This document shows, one piece after another, positions 7,920-17,177 of a DNA stretch of 64,000 nt. Made by a program: the position numbers and the translations under genes. Below the pieces are notes generated by a model. The model saw only the letters and a program-made list of their open reading frames with translations. It did no database searches and was not told the DNA's origin. The first letter of the stretch is position 1; every line of letters begins with the position of its first letter. This stretch comes from Deltaproteobacteria bacterium (GTDB lineage: Bacteria > Desulfobacterota > Desulfuromonadia > Desulfuromonadales > JAAYDE01): contig JAFGRU010000060.1 in the NCBI GenBank assembly GCA_016934985.1, positions 1 to 64,000 on the forward strand. The letters are read 5' to 3'.

Positions 7920-9977
7920 TCAAACGCGTACTTTTTTGCGCAGTTTTTGAAGCAGGTAAATTATAGCCCAAAGAGCCAATCCCGCCATATAGACCAAATA
8001 ATAATTATCCAGGTTCACCAGGCGGGCAAAAAAGTCCGGACGGAACATGAGAGCGGACACGCCAAGGAGCAGGGGGATGTCGTACCAGCGGTTACGTTCG
8101 GCAAAATAGCCCTGGGTGGCCGAGGCAAAAGCAAAAGCACCGATGCTGGTCATGACGAAGATGAGGATGCCCAGCGGCCAGCTGTTGATGCCCAAAAGCA
8201 GCATGTCATGATTGAATATAAACATGAAAGGCAGAATGGCCGTACGGATGTCGTACATGAACCCCTGAATTCCCGTGGGGATGGGATCGGATTTGGCGAT
8301 GGCGCTGGCGGCATAGGCCGCGAGACCGACCGGGGGTGTGTCATCAGCAAGGATGCCGAAATAGAAACAAAACAGATGGGCGGCGATCAACGGTACGACA
8401 AAACCTTGGCTTGCCCCTAATGTCACGATGACAGGAGCTGTCAGCGAGGCCATGACGATATAAGTTGCAGTGGTCGGCAGTCCCATGCCGATGAGAAGGC
8501 TGGCAATGGCGGTAATTATCAGCATAAGCAGAATGTTGCCGCGGCTCAGATAGCCGATGATCTCGGTAATCAGGCCCCCCAAACCCATGGTAACGACGCC
8601 GACAATTATTCCTGCCGCGGCCGTGGCCACCGCCACGCTGACCATGTTGCGGGCGCCCGCCACCATGCCAGTCAAAATATCAAGAAGTCCCCTTTTAAAG
8701 CCCAGGCCGATACTCTCCCCTCTGATTTTGGCACGGATGGGATTCTGGATCAGCATGATAACGGCAAGCACCAGAATGGCCCGGTAAGCCGCCAGATCGG
8801 GCGAGTGCCGGGGAATGATGAGTTCGTAGAGAAGCACAAAGAGGGGGATGAGAAAATGCAAACCCTCCATCAGGGTTTTGAAAAAGCGGGGCAGATCCGC
8901 CTTGGGGAGCCCCGACAAGCCCAGCTTGGAAGCCTCGATATGGGTCAGGTAAAAAAGCGTGGCATAAGAGGCAAAAGCGGGAACGGCTGCCGCCTTGCAG
9001 ACCTCGATGTAGGGGATGTTGACGTATTCGGCGATAATGAAAGCCGCCGCGCCCATGATGGGCGGCATGATCTGTCCGTCGGTACTGGCCGCGACCTCGA
9101 TGGCCGCCGCTTTCTTAGCGGGATAGCCGACCTTTTTCATGAGGGGGATGGTGAAGGTCCCCGTGGTCACGACATTGGCAATACTCGATCCCGAAACCAG
9201 GCCGGTCAAACCGCTGCTGGCCACAGCCGCTTTGGCAGGCCCCCCCTTGAAACGGCCGAGCAGGCTCATGGCCAGATCGATAAAAAACTTCCCGGCACCG
9301 GCCTTGTCAAGCATGGCGCCGAAAAGGACAAAGAGAAACACGATCCTGGCAGAAACATCCAATGGAATGCCGTAAATCCCTTCCGTTGTCAGGGATATCT
9401 GGCTCACATATCGGGACAGGCTGACCCCCTTGAAAGCCAGAAAATCAGGCATGTAAGGGCCGAAAAATGCGTAACCCGTAAATGCGAGAGCAATAACCGG
9501 CAAGGCAGGTCCGATAACCCTTCGGGCGGCTTCCAAAAGGGCGATAACCAGAAAAATTCCGACAACCATATCGAGCTGACTCGGCATCCCGACCCGGTTG
9601 GCGATCCCTTCGTAATCAATGGCGATGTAAAGAGCGGCCAGGGCTGACAGCAGGGCAAAGCTGATATCCACCAGCGGGATGTTGTGCTTTTCGCCGAGCC
9701 AGCGCAGGCCGGGAATATTGACATCCCGGTTAAGGGTTGGATAAGAAAGAAAGACAATGAGAAAAGCAAAAGCGAGATGAATGGCCCGAATATAGGTGGA
9801 GTCAAGCAGTAAAAAACTGGATAAAGAGAGCTGAAAAAGAGACCAGGATAAAGCAACCACCGGGATTGCCCACTGAATGGGCCCCGTAAGGCGCCGGAGA
9901 CCCAGCTCTTCTTCTTCTTTCATGCGCTGGGCAATATCTGCTCCATGATTATTCCCGCTTTTGGTTGATATAGCCAT
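7920..9977 (-). CDS. TRAP transporter fused permease (DctQ+DctM, TAXI type)
   Basis: The 685-residue integral membrane protein fuses the small four-helix and large twelve-helix TRAP subunits. The N-terminal 30 residues are hydrophilic; dense hydrophobic segments follow to the end. The stretch GLTGLVSGSSIANVVTTGTF and the repeat GMGLPTTATYIVMASLTAPV are typical of the large subunit. The family uses a sodium or proton gradient to import solutes delivered by a binding protein. The binding-protein gene lies directly upstream. TAXI systems often take up glutamate, 2-oxoglutarate or other dicarboxylates, but the substrate cannot be read from the sequence. AAGGGG precedes the ATG. Confidence 0.93.
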   Translation of the reverse strand: MAISTKSGNNHGADIAQRMKEEEELGLRRLTGPIQWAIPVVALSWSLFQLSLSSFLLLDSTYIRAIHLAFAFLIVFLSYPTLNRDVNIPGLRWLGEKHNIPLVDISFALLSALAALYIAIDYEGIANRVGMPSQLDMVVGIFLVIALLEAARRVIGPALPVIALAFTGYAFFGPYMPDFLAFKGVSLSRYVSQISLTTEGIYGIPLDVSARIVFLFVLFGAMLDKAGAGKFFIDLAMSLLGRFKGGPAKAAVASSGLTGLVSGSSIANVVTTGTFTIPLMKKVGYPAKKAAAIEVAASTDGQIMPPIMGAAAFIIAEYVNIPYIEVCKAAAVPAFASYATLFYLTHIEASKLGLSGLPKADLPRFFKTLMEGLHFLIPLFVLLYELIIPRHSPDLAAYRAILVLAVIMLIQNPIRAKIRGESIGLGFKRGLLDILTGMVAGARNMVSVAVATAAAGIIVGVVTMGLGGLITEIIGYLSRGNILLMLIITAIASLLIGMGLPTTATYIVMASLTAPVIVTLGASQGFVVPLIAAHLFCFYFGILADDTPPVGLAAYAASAIAKSDPIPTGIQGFMYDIRTAILPFMFIFNHDMLLLGINSWPLGILIFVMTSIGAFAFASATQGYFAERNRWYDIPLLLGVSALMFRPDFFARLVNLDNYYLVYMAGLALWAIIYLLQKLRKKVRV

Positions 9978-10044
9978 CCATTCCCCTTTTGTTAAAACCG
10001 ATCCGAAGCTCGAGGTGTAAAGGTTTCATGTCTTGTTGGTGCTG

Positions 10045-10081
10045 AAAAAAACGGGGAATACCTTGGAAAAGCCATTCCCCG
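10045..10081 (-). terminator. Intrinsic terminator between TAXI binding protein and permease genes
   Basis: CGGGGAAT (10052-10059) pairs with ATTCCCCG (10074-10081). On the minus strand the stem is followed by seven T. It lies inside the operon, after the binding-protein gene, so it would lower permease expression relative to the binding protein. Confidence 0.75.
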
Positions 10082-10097
10082 CCACGGATGAAGGTAG

Positions 10098-11108
10098 TTA
10101 TTTCAAAAGACCGGCTTCTTTAAAATATTTTTCCGCACCAGGATGGAGCGGGGCACTGAGCCCTTTGAGCATTTCCTCTTTGGTCAGATCGGCAAAAGCA
10201 GGATGAAGCGTTTTGAAGGTATCAAGGTTTTCAAATACCTCCTTGGTCACATTGTAAACGATGTCCTCAGGAACATCGGCGTGGGTGCATAAAGTGGCTT
10301 TGACGCCAAATGTTTTGACATCCTCCTTATTGCCGACCCCGGGATAGTATTTGATGGGGATTTTGGAGGCTGCATAGAAAGGCAATTTGTCGACCAGTTT
10401 CTGCACGATGTCATCGGGTACGGACACAAATTGGACTTGTCTGGTGCCCGCAACGGCCTCTTTGACGGAACCGTTGGGATGCCCCACCGTGTAGAAGAAT
10501 GCATCGAGACGTCCATCCTGAAGCATGCCCGCGGACTCGGCGGCTTTCAGACCTTCGGTCTGCATATCTTTATCAGGATCGATACCAGCTGCCATGAACA
10601 GGTCAGTGGCGTTGCCGCGCTGTCCGGACCCCGGATTGCCTATGTTCACAACTTTCCCTTTCAGATCTTCAACCGTGCTGATTCCTGAATCCACAGCAGC
10701 AACAATTGTCACGGACTCGGGATGGATGGAAAAAACAGCCCGCAGCTTCTCCTGGGGCTTGCCTTCCCAGTTTTTCATCCCTTTGAGGGCCTGGTACTGG
10801 CGGTCGGACTGGACGACACCAAACTCAATATCACCGCTCATGATGGCGTTGACATTGAAAACAGAACCGCCCGTGGACTCGACGGTCATGCGAATCTTAT
10901 ATTGATCCTTTTTGGCATTGACCAGTTTGCTGATGGCTCCACCGGTCGGGTAATAAACCCCGGTAACGCCACCGGTCCCAATAGTGACAAAACGTGTGGC
11001 CTGGGGTTCTTGGGCAGTTTTGGCACCCTCTTTTTTCTGTTCGCTCTGGCAACCGAAACAGAGCAGGACCGCAAGAAATGCAATCAAGATGCTATTCAAA
11101 TTTTTCAT
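10098..11108 (-). CDS. TAXI family TRAP transporter solute-binding lipoprotein
   Basis: The 336-residue exported protein has a lipoprotein signal peptide with the cleavage region LLCFGC at about residues 15-20. The mature part begins like other TAXI proteins: FVTIGTGGVTGVYYPTGGAI at about 41-60, then VNIGNPGSGQRGNA. It captures the substrate at the outer face of the membrane and hands it to the fused permease encoded next. It is the first gene of the operon with the permease and Usp genes. Confidence 0.92.
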   Translation of the reverse strand: MKNLNSILIAFLAVLLCFGCQSEQKKEGAKTAQEPQATRFVTIGTGGVTGVYYPTGGAISKLVNAKKDQYKIRMTVESTGGSVFNVNAIMSGDIEFGVVQSDRQYQALKGMKNWEGKPQEKLRAVFSIHPESVTIVAAVDSGISTVEDLKGKVVNIGNPGSGQRGNATDLFMAAGIDPDKDMQTEGLKAAESAGMLQDGRLDAFFYTVGHPNGSVKEAVAGTRQVQFVSVPDDIVQKLVDKLPFYAASKIPIKYYPGVGNKEDVKTFGVKATLCTHADVPEDIVYNVTKEVFENLDTFKTLHPAFADLTKEEMLKGLSAPLHPGAEKYFKEAGLLK

Positions 11109-11426
11109 GTTTTCCTTCTCCTTTCGAAAAAAATGTCAGGAAGGGCGGATGAAGTGATAGGATAACAGTCACAAAGGCATTAAAAAGTGGTTGTTCGGCA
11201 CAAGGAGGCCGATGCTTCTTGGAAAAAGTTGCCGGAACCAAGTCGGCCTTGGTCTGTTCGCCGGTAAATTTTTTTGTAACCTTTTCCAATTTCCGATCAT
11301 TTACTAATTAAAAACGGTAATGAGACTTTTTCAAGCAAAATAGAAAAAAGTATTGCCGGATCGTTGAAGCTGAATGGGGTTGAAATGCCTTGCCTTTCTG
11401 ATTGTGCTGGAGGAAAACTGATAGCC
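11109..11426. other. Divergent intergenic region upstream of TAXI and sigma operons
   Basis: About 320 bases separate the two divergent operons. The part near 11300-11350 is AT-rich and suitable for promoters, but no clear -35/-10 pair was identified. No RNA gene was recognised. Confidence 0.4.
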
Positions 11427-12026
11427 ATGCATCAATGCGGTGAAACGGTTGTATCTGGTCAACCGGACATAGCCATGGAGAAAGAATGGGCGATTATCTG
11501 CCGATGTCAGCAGGGTGACGGAAATGCCTTTCAGGAGTTGGTTGAAAGATATCAGAAGCAGGTGGCATCCATCATGTGGCGTTTTTCACGCGAGCTTGAT
11601 ACCCATCAGGATCTGGTTCAGGACGTCTTTGTGGAAGCCTACACGAGCCTGAAGAACTACCAGCCCCAGGCTCCCTTTGTTCATTGGCTGTCCCGGATTG
11701 CCGTGCGTGTTGGTTATCGCCATTGGAAAAGATTGAAAAAGGAGAGGGATAATCCGCATGTCTCTCTGGATGAGTGGGGACAGTTGTCCGATCCCGGCAC
11801 TCCGGACATATTGGCCAGCAAAGAAGCGGCTGATCTCCTTCATCGTCTGCTTGGGCAATTGACGCCCCGCAACCGCCTGGTTCTCACCCTCAGATTTATT
11901 GAGGAGAGAAGTGTTGAAGAAACCTCCGAATTAACCGGCTGGAGCCAGACCATGGTTAAGGTTCAGACCTTGCGGGCCAGAAGCCAGCTGAAAAAGTTGT
12001 TTGAAAAGTCCCAGGAGAAGTTATGA
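11427..12026 (+). CDS. ECF-type RNA polymerase sigma factor
   Basis: The 199-residue protein has sigma region 2 (FQELVERYQKQVASIMWRF, then DLVQDVFVEAYTSLKNYQP) and region 4 (LLGQLTPRNRLVLTLRFIEE, then SVEETSELTGWS with a helix-turn-helix). Regions 1 and 3 are absent, as in group 4 (ECF) factors. The start at 11427 is preceded by GGAGGAA; a TTG further upstream is less likely. Its stop overlaps the next gene in ATGA. The next two genes encode membrane proteins that probably control it. Confidence 0.9.
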   Translation: MHQCGETVVSGQPDIAMEKEWAIICRCQQGDGNAFQELVERYQKQVASIMWRFSRELDTHQDLVQDVFVEAYTSLKNYQPQAPFVHWLSRIAVRVGYRHWKRLKKERDNPHVSLDEWGQLSDPGTPDILASKEAADLLHRLLGQLTPRNRLVLTLRFIEERSVEETSELTGWSQTMVKVQTLRARSQLKKLFEKSQEKL

Positions 12027-12280
12027 AAGAAATGGAAATCCTCACCAAACTCAATCAAAAAGCTCGCAAAGAGGATGCGCCCCAAATCGATGTCGCTCTC
12101 GACGTCATGAGACGGATCCGTGCGCTGCAGGAGCCGGAAGAAGACGCCGCCGGATACCGCTTTCTTGGATGGCTCACGGCCTTTTCTTCCGCTTCCGCCG
12201 TTCTGGCCACGGCCATGATCTTTCTGAGTATGCGGGAGTGGACTGATCCGCTTATCGCGTTGTTTTTTGAGGTGCAATAG
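12023..12280 (+). CDS. Small single-pass membrane protein, putative anti-sigma partner
   Basis: The 85-residue protein overlaps the sigma gene by four bases, so the two are translationally coupled. Residues 1-45 are charged and hydrophilic, and residues 46-68 form one transmembrane helix, followed by a short tail. No zinc anti-sigma motif is visible. Position, size and topology resemble CnrY-type anti-sigma proteins. This role is inferred from context; the sequence alone does not prove it. Confidence 0.65.
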   Translation: MKEMEILTKLNQKARKEDAPQIDVALDVMRRIRALQEPEEDAAGYRFLGWLTAFSSASAVLATAMIFLSMREWTDPLIALFFEVQ

Positions 12281-12348
12281 CCGGGCTTGGGAAGTCGCAG
12301 CGTAATAGGGTAAAGATTCGGTTTTTAAGGAACTTCACAGGAGATGGT

Positions 12349-12882
12349 ATGGACGTCACTTCGAGTCAGCCTGAAAAGCGGGACCAACTGTCCCGCAAAC
12401 GGCAGCGCAAAAATGCCCGCAACAAGATTATCGCCCTGGGGATGGCTCTCCTCTTAAGTGGCATTCTGATAGGGGCAGGCGGCATGTTTTTCTGGGGCAG
12501 GAAACTGGTTCTTCAGAACATCCGGCGAGGGGCCAGCCTCTCTTCAATATCCCAACGTCTGGAAGAAACGCTAGACCTGAACTCAGCCCAGAAACAGAAA
12601 GTGGAAGCAATACTAACCACGCATATGCCGAAAATGCGTGAAATAAGAAGAAGTAAATATCAGGAGATCCGGCAGGAAATTGAAGCCATGAAGGGCGAAA
12701 TCGAATCTACTCTGGATGAACGCCAGATGCAAATCTGGGAGGAACAGGTGGATCAGATCATGTTTTTCAGAAGGTACAACCGGCGCCGTCCACACCGACC
12801 TTCCTCGTCGCCGGACGCCAATCACAGGCACATGACTCCGCCCCGAAACCCCGGTCCGGGAATAGGATCACCATCGTCTTAA
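12349..12882 (+). CDS. Membrane-anchored CpxP/CnrX-like periplasmic sensor
   Basis: The 177-residue protein has a basic cytoplasmic N-terminus, one transmembrane helix at about 25-47 and a helical periplasmic domain. The segment DLNSAQKQKVEAILTTHMP, then a long Glu/Lys/Arg-rich helix and LDERQMQIWEEQ, fits the heavy-metal-sensor fold shared by CpxP, ZraP and CnrX (DxxQxxK...LxxxQ pattern). The C-terminus is rich in Arg, His and Pro, which could bind metal. With the sigma factor and the small membrane protein it forms a three-gene signalling cassette. Confidence 0.7.
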   Translation: MDVTSSQPEKRDQLSRKRQRKNARNKIIALGMALLLSGILIGAGGMFFWGRKLVLQNIRRGASLSSISQRLEETLDLNSAQKQKVEAILTTHMPKMREIRRSKYQEIRQEIEAMKGEIESTLDERQMQIWEEQVDQIMFFRRYNRRRPHRPSSSPDANHRHMTPPRNPGPGIGSPSS

Positions 12883-12945
12883 CCGCTAAACGGCCCGATA
12901 AATTATCACCAAAGGATAAGTACCGGAAAGTTTATCCACAGCCTG

Positions 12946-15381
12946 TCAAAGAGAATCCCGTAAATCCGCCAGCGCCAGCTTCAGTTTTTCCAGTTCTTGC
13001 GGCAGGTTTTTTATGAGTCCTTCTGCTTGACCGAAATCGTCTGTCCGACCGGCCTCCTCAAGTTCGCTCAGGACATCAAAGGCGCGGCTGTCACCCCAAA
13101 TACCGACGGCGGATTTAAATCCATGGGCTTTTTTTTCAAGGCTGGAGCCATCCCGCTCCGGGATGGTTCCGAGAATGTCTCTGAGGCGGCCCGGGCAGGC
13201 TTCCAGAAATTCATCAATCATGTCAACAAGCGCCTCCCGGTTTTCCCCTATAGCTGAAATCAAGTCGCTGAAGTCCACGCTTTCCCTTTCCGGCAGTTTT
13301 GGTTGAGGTGTCAGGTTTTTGCGGCATTGGTTGATTTTCACAAACAGTACATGCCAATGAACCGGCTTGGAGAGATAATCATCCATGCCCGCGTCGAGGC
13401 ATCTTTTCCGTTCTTCTTCAAAAGGACTGGCCGAGATACCGATAATTCTAACCGGCGCAAGGTCTTTCGGCCAATTTCCCCGAATAGCTTTGGTAGCGGC
13501 AATGCCATCCATCTTGGGCATTCTCAAATCCATGAGAATGCAGTCATGCTTTCCCAAACCAGCTTCTTCTACAGCTTCGTGACCATCGCTGACTCCCGAA
13601 ACCAGATAGCCTTTTTGCGTCAGCATCCAGGTCATAACCTTGCGGTTGATAAGGTCGTCTTCCACCAGAAGCACTTTTATCGGGGGCTTTTCCGAAGCGG
13701 CTGTCAAAGTCGCCGCTGCGGCCGACTTATCTGTTTTCCCCAGGCTTTGTGGCAGGTAGCTAGTGGAAGAGACCTGAAACGGGACGGTAAAATAGAAGGT
13801 GCTTCCTTCCCCTTCCCGGCTTTCCACGCGGATGGTTCCCCCCATTTTTTCGACTATTTCCTGGGATATTGCCAACCCCAGACCAGTGCCGGTGTATTCC
13901 CGTGAAAAGGGACCCTCAATCTGGCTGAATTTTTTGAACAGATCCTTAATGCGCTCTTTTGGTATACCGATGCCGGTATCCCGCACCTGGAACTCAACCC
14001 GGACCTTATCCTCACCATGGTTCGAGCTGCTGGTTACGGATAGGGAAATTTCGCCCTGGGTGGTGAATTTGATGGCGTTGACGATGAGGTTATTCAGCAC
14101 CTGGCGTAAGCGCTGGGGGTCGCCTTCCAGAATTTGGGGGACATCGCCGGCAACCTCTGAAAAAAGTTTAACACCTTTTTCCCGGGCTAAAACGTCAAGC
14201 AGTTTAATTATGTCTTCGATTTTGCGGCGCAGGTCGAAGGGTTGAATGAAAAAATCAAACTTCCCCTCCTCGATTTTACTCATGTCCAAAACGTTATCTA
14301 CCAGCCCTCGAAGGGAAACTCCGGAACTGCGCAACATGCTGACGTATTCCTTCGAGTCTCCTTTAAGATCCGTCACCAGCGTCAATTCGGTGAGACCCAG
14401 AATGGCATTTAAAGGAGTGCGGATCTCATGGGCGATATTAGCCAGAAAACGGGATTTGGCCTCATTGGCATGGTGCGCCTCGTTGCGGGCCTGAATGGCC
14501 TGTTCCTCGGCAGCCTTTCTCTCACGCAACTCATTGAGCAACTTTTTCTCGGACTCGACAAGGTCGCGGAATAAAATAGAGTAAGGCCTTTTGAGAGAGC
14601 CTTCGATGAGTCCGAAATAGATGCAGACAAAAGAAGCGAACTTGAAAACATGGCCCAGAAAATTGAAAAACCCGTAGACATCCTGATAAAGAGTAAAGGC
14701 CAACTCAGAAAAGATGAAAAGCAGAATGGACGGAAAAAGATAAGCCAGTAAGTTCTGGTCCCAGTAGCGTCGGCGGGACCAGATCAAAAAAGCGCTTGCC
14801 GCAAGCAAAAGGCAGATGAAAACTTCACTCCAGATTTTAAATGCGGTCAGTCCGGACCCTTCCAGGTAGCAGTCGGGAAAAAGCCCAAAAGGGAAAATCA
14901 GCAAGGCAACGGCAGTGCTCAGAAACAGGAAGACCGGCAGAATCTTTTCCGGATTGAATCTGTCCATCCGCTTGATGAAGATGGCGGTGGCAATGCAAGA
15001 GCCTGCCTGGATGTAGCGGGCTGCAATCCAGTATTGAGTGGCCAGATTGGCGCCATCAACCGGGAACACCCCCGTCCCCTTGTAGCTCAGGGTATGGAGA
15101 AAATCGAAAATACTGACCGGAAGAAAAAAAATAGAGAAAAAAACAAGTAGATTGGAACGGGCGAAACGCCGGGAGTTCCAGCCGATGACAAAAATGGAAA
15201 AGGCAACAATAATACTGGGAAATTCAATCAGAGCGTGAAACAAGAGATAATGGGAAAGGCTTACCCAATATAGCCCTGCAAACATAAGAACGAAAAAAAC
15301 CGCAAGAAAAACTCTCGATTTCCAGACCGGCTGACCGAGGGAGTGCAGGGTTTTGTCGTTTTCTGCTTGGGGAGAAGCCAT
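12946..15381 (-). CDS. MASE3 hybrid histidine kinase with receiver and Hpt domains
   Basis: From the preferred ATG at 15381 the protein has 811 residues. Residues 15-260 contain about seven or eight membrane helices of the MASE3 sensor type (SIFDFLHTLSYKGTGVFP is typical). A coiled linker follows. The HisKA phospho-acceptor is H318 in NIAHEIRTPLNA, and the ATPase domain has GIGIPKE and GTGLGLAIS. The receiver domain carries LLVEDD and LMDLRMPKMDG, and the C-terminal Hpt domain has KKAHGFKSAVG. All phosphorelay steps up to Hpt are thus in one chain; the final response regulator is not in the window. The MASE3 ligand is unknown. Confidence 0.93.
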   Translation of the reverse strand: MASPQAENDKTLHSLGQPVWKSRVFLAVFFVLMFAGLYWVSLSHYLLFHALIEFPSIIVAFSIFVIGWNSRRFARSNLLVFFSIFFLPVSIFDFLHTLSYKGTGVFPVDGANLATQYWIAARYIQAGSCIATAIFIKRMDRFNPEKILPVFLFLSTAVALLIFPFGLFPDCYLEGSGLTAFKIWSEVFICLLLAASAFLIWSRRRYWDQNLLAYLFPSILLFIFSELAFTLYQDVYGFFNFLGHVFKFASFVCIYFGLIEGSLKRPYSILFRDLVESEKKLLNELRERKAAEEQAIQARNEAHHANEAKSRFLANIAHEIRTPLNAILGLTELTLVTDLKGDSKEYVSMLRSSGVSLRGLVDNVLDMSKIEEGKFDFFIQPFDLRRKIEDIIKLLDVLAREKGVKLFSEVAGDVPQILEGDPQRLRQVLNNLIVNAIKFTTQGEISLSVTSSSNHGEDKVRVEFQVRDTGIGIPKERIKDLFKKFSQIEGPFSREYTGTGLGLAISQEIVEKMGGTIRVESREGEGSTFYFTVPFQVSSTSYLPQSLGKTDKSAAAATLTAASEKPPIKVLLVEDDLINRKVMTWMLTQKGYLVSGVSDGHEAVEEAGLGKHDCILMDLRMPKMDGIAATKAIRGNWPKDLAPVRIIGISASPFEEERKRCLDAGMDDYLSKPVHWHVLFVKINQCRKNLTPQPKLPERESVDFSDLISAIGENREALVDMIDEFLEACPGRLRDILGTIPERDGSSLEKKAHGFKSAVGIWGDSRAFDVLSELEEAGRTDDFGQAEGLIKNLPQELEKLKLALADLRDSL

Positions 15382-16016
15382 GGAGGCCCCTTTATTTATT
15401 AATGCCGGGAGCTTTCCCAAGAAGTCAAAAAAAAAAGCCGAATGGATCATGCAGGTCATGAAATTTAATTTATATTATCCGAAATCAAGCGCCCTTTTCC
15501 AAGTCTTTTTAATTTGAGGATTTTAGTATTAATTCTGTGGCATTGGCAAAAGGTTGTTTACAGCTTAGAGGATGATGGTTTGTAAAAGCAATGGAGGGGA
15601 TGAAATAAAAAGGCTTTTATTTATAACAAAAAAGGTTATAATTAAGTTGAGGGGTAAAGCAAACCCCCTCTTTTTGGCGCGTTGGATACCCTCCTGCCGA
15701 CGCGCTGTTTTTTTGGCCGTTTTGGCTCCACATCCAGTGTTTACCCACCGTCTGCCCACCCGCCTCTGTTGGCAACCTGCTTCTCAGGTCAAGAACCTTG
15801 GCGCAGTTCATTGACAAAAGATGACTAATCCGTTGCTTGTGAACAGTAACCATTGGGAAAAGGTTGCCAAGCTTACCCGAAAATATTCCGATTTTTCCCA
15901 CCACCCGGAAGCGTTCTCTCAAAATAAAAAAGGAACCGAAAAACCTGGTTCCTTTTTTATTACCGTCCGAATCTGGTCCCACCGTTCGAACGTGCTGAAT
16001 CATTTCTATTTACCAA
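15382..16016. other. Gene-free region with strong hairpins upstream of the histidine kinase
   Basis: No gene-like reading frame is seen in about 630 bases. A notable inverted repeat is GCGCGTTGG and CCGACGCGC, with an 11-base loop (about 15678-15706). A smaller GGGG/CCCC hairpin with a following T-run lies at 15651-15676. These could be part of a leader RNA for the kinase gene or a decayed element. No known riboswitch consensus was matched by eye. Confidence 0.35.
15926..15959. terminator. Bidirectional intrinsic terminator after the surface-protein gene
   Basis: AAAAAGGAACC pairs with GGTTCCTTTTT around a short loop, with T-runs on both strands. It is 58 bases beyond the stop of the minus-strand gene at 16017. 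Confidence 0.85.
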
Positions 16017-17051
16017 TTAATATTTACGTTGTTGCCATGGATTTCTAGGTGGCTGTTGCTCATACCGCGCTCTATGCCGGCCGTCCCTGGATGAGAAATT
16101 ACGGCCTTGTTCCACTTTTTGCTCCATTTGCAATTTCGGCGGCGGGGTCGAACGACGATCTTCCTGTCTCTTTTGTTCCGCCATCATCCTGGGCTGGTCT
16201 TTTCTGTGGTGCGGCTTTTGAAAATCAGGTTTGGCTTCTCTGTTCCCGCGGATATCCCGCTGTTTTCCCTGCCTGTAAACAGTCCTCTCCGGGCGGCTTT
16301 TATGATGGTCGCGTTTTTCAACCTGTCGCGTGGTGGTGGTCGGACCGCTTTCATGCCGATATTCGGGGGTCTTTCTCACTACCGGGGCCGGGCGCGGGGC
16401 ACGCTGCTCAATGCTTTTGCGGAACGGTGGCCGTTGAGGAGCAGTTGCCTCAGGCCGACGATGGTGGATGACGTGACCCGGTTTCGGTTTATAAATTACC
16501 GACCTTCGGGGCTGGTAGAGGTAGCCGGAATGAAAGTGGGCGCGGTGAAAATGCCTGCTGTGGGAAGAAAAAACAAAGCTGAAGAAGATGCGGTAAGGGT
16601 AATAGGCCGGAGCGTAGTAAACCCAGGGATAATAATACCGGGCCGGATCGCGGTAGACGTAAACGTAGCTGCGGGCGGCAGGGGCTCCGGCATAATGGGT
16701 ACCATCGCTGTCGAGTACGACCATCCAGCGGCCATCCGCGTTGCGGCAGGCGGTGCCGTAGTCACGCTCCTCTTCACCGTCGATGTAGAGGGTTGAAACA
16801 TACTCGCGGCAGGTCAGCCCGCCGGTGTCGACAAAGCGATTGAAGGGCACTACCGAGCCCGAGCGTCCGGTATCCGGATTGCTCCAGTAACTCTCCCTGC
16901 CGTTGCTGTTGTATTCCAGGGCGAATTGCAGGGTTTCCGCCATGGCCTGCTCTTCCGTCGTGTCGAGCACTTCACTGAAGGCCAGCCCAATTGCGGGAAA
17001 ACCCAGAAAGGCGACCAACGCCGCCAGCACTATCAGGGTTCGTTTTTTCAT
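16017..17051 (-). CDS. Exported protein with surface-antigen domain and basic His/Arg-rich tail
   Basis: The 344-residue protein has a signal peptide (residues 1-24, ending IGLAFS). Residues 30-115 resemble the RT0821/Lpp0805-type surface-antigen domain: LQFALEYNSNGRESYWSNPD, then a conserved Cys pair in GLTCREY and GTACRNADG. From about residue 130 the chain is Tyr/His-rich and then strongly basic (Arg, His, Lys, Gln, Pro), with low complexity. Such a tail could bind polyanions or metals, but this is a guess. GGGAGGGA precedes the ATG. It appears to be a single gene. Confidence 0.65.
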   Translation of the reverse strand: MKKRTLIVLAALVAFLGFPAIGLAFSEVLDTTEEQAMAETLQFALEYNSNGRESYWSNPDTGRSGSVVPFNRFVDTGGLTCREYVSTLYIDGEEERDYGTACRNADGRWMVVLDSDGTHYAGAPAARSYVYVYRDPARYYYPWVYYAPAYYPYRIFFSFVFSSHSRHFHRAHFHSGYLYQPRRSVIYKPKPGHVIHHRRPEATAPQRPPFRKSIEQRAPRPAPVVRKTPEYRHESGPTTTTRQVEKRDHHKSRPERTVYRQGKQRDIRGNREAKPDFQKPHHRKDQPRMMAEQKRQEDRRSTPPPKLQMEQKVEQGRNFSSRDGRHRARYEQQPPRNPWQQRKY

Positions 17052-17177
17052 GATGTCCCTCCCCCGGGGAAAAGCTCATTTCCGTGACAAACCAACTGTT
17101 TCCCTTCTTCTGCTTAATCAATGGCGGCAAAGAGGCAAAAGGTTACAGATTAATTATACTTCAGGAGTGTGGCAGTG

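Noticed and set aside
8805-9647. 280-codon open frame opposite the fused TRAP permease
   Set aside because: Antisense shadow with a hydrophilic low-information sequence.
15565-15759. Minus-strand 64-codon frame upstream of the kinase
   Set aside because: Basic, low-complexity translation over a hairpin region; no homology recognised and no ribosome-binding site.
15640-15830. Cyclic-di-GMP (GEMM) or other known riboswitch
   Set aside because: Hairpins are present but the conserved bases of the GEMM consensus are not.
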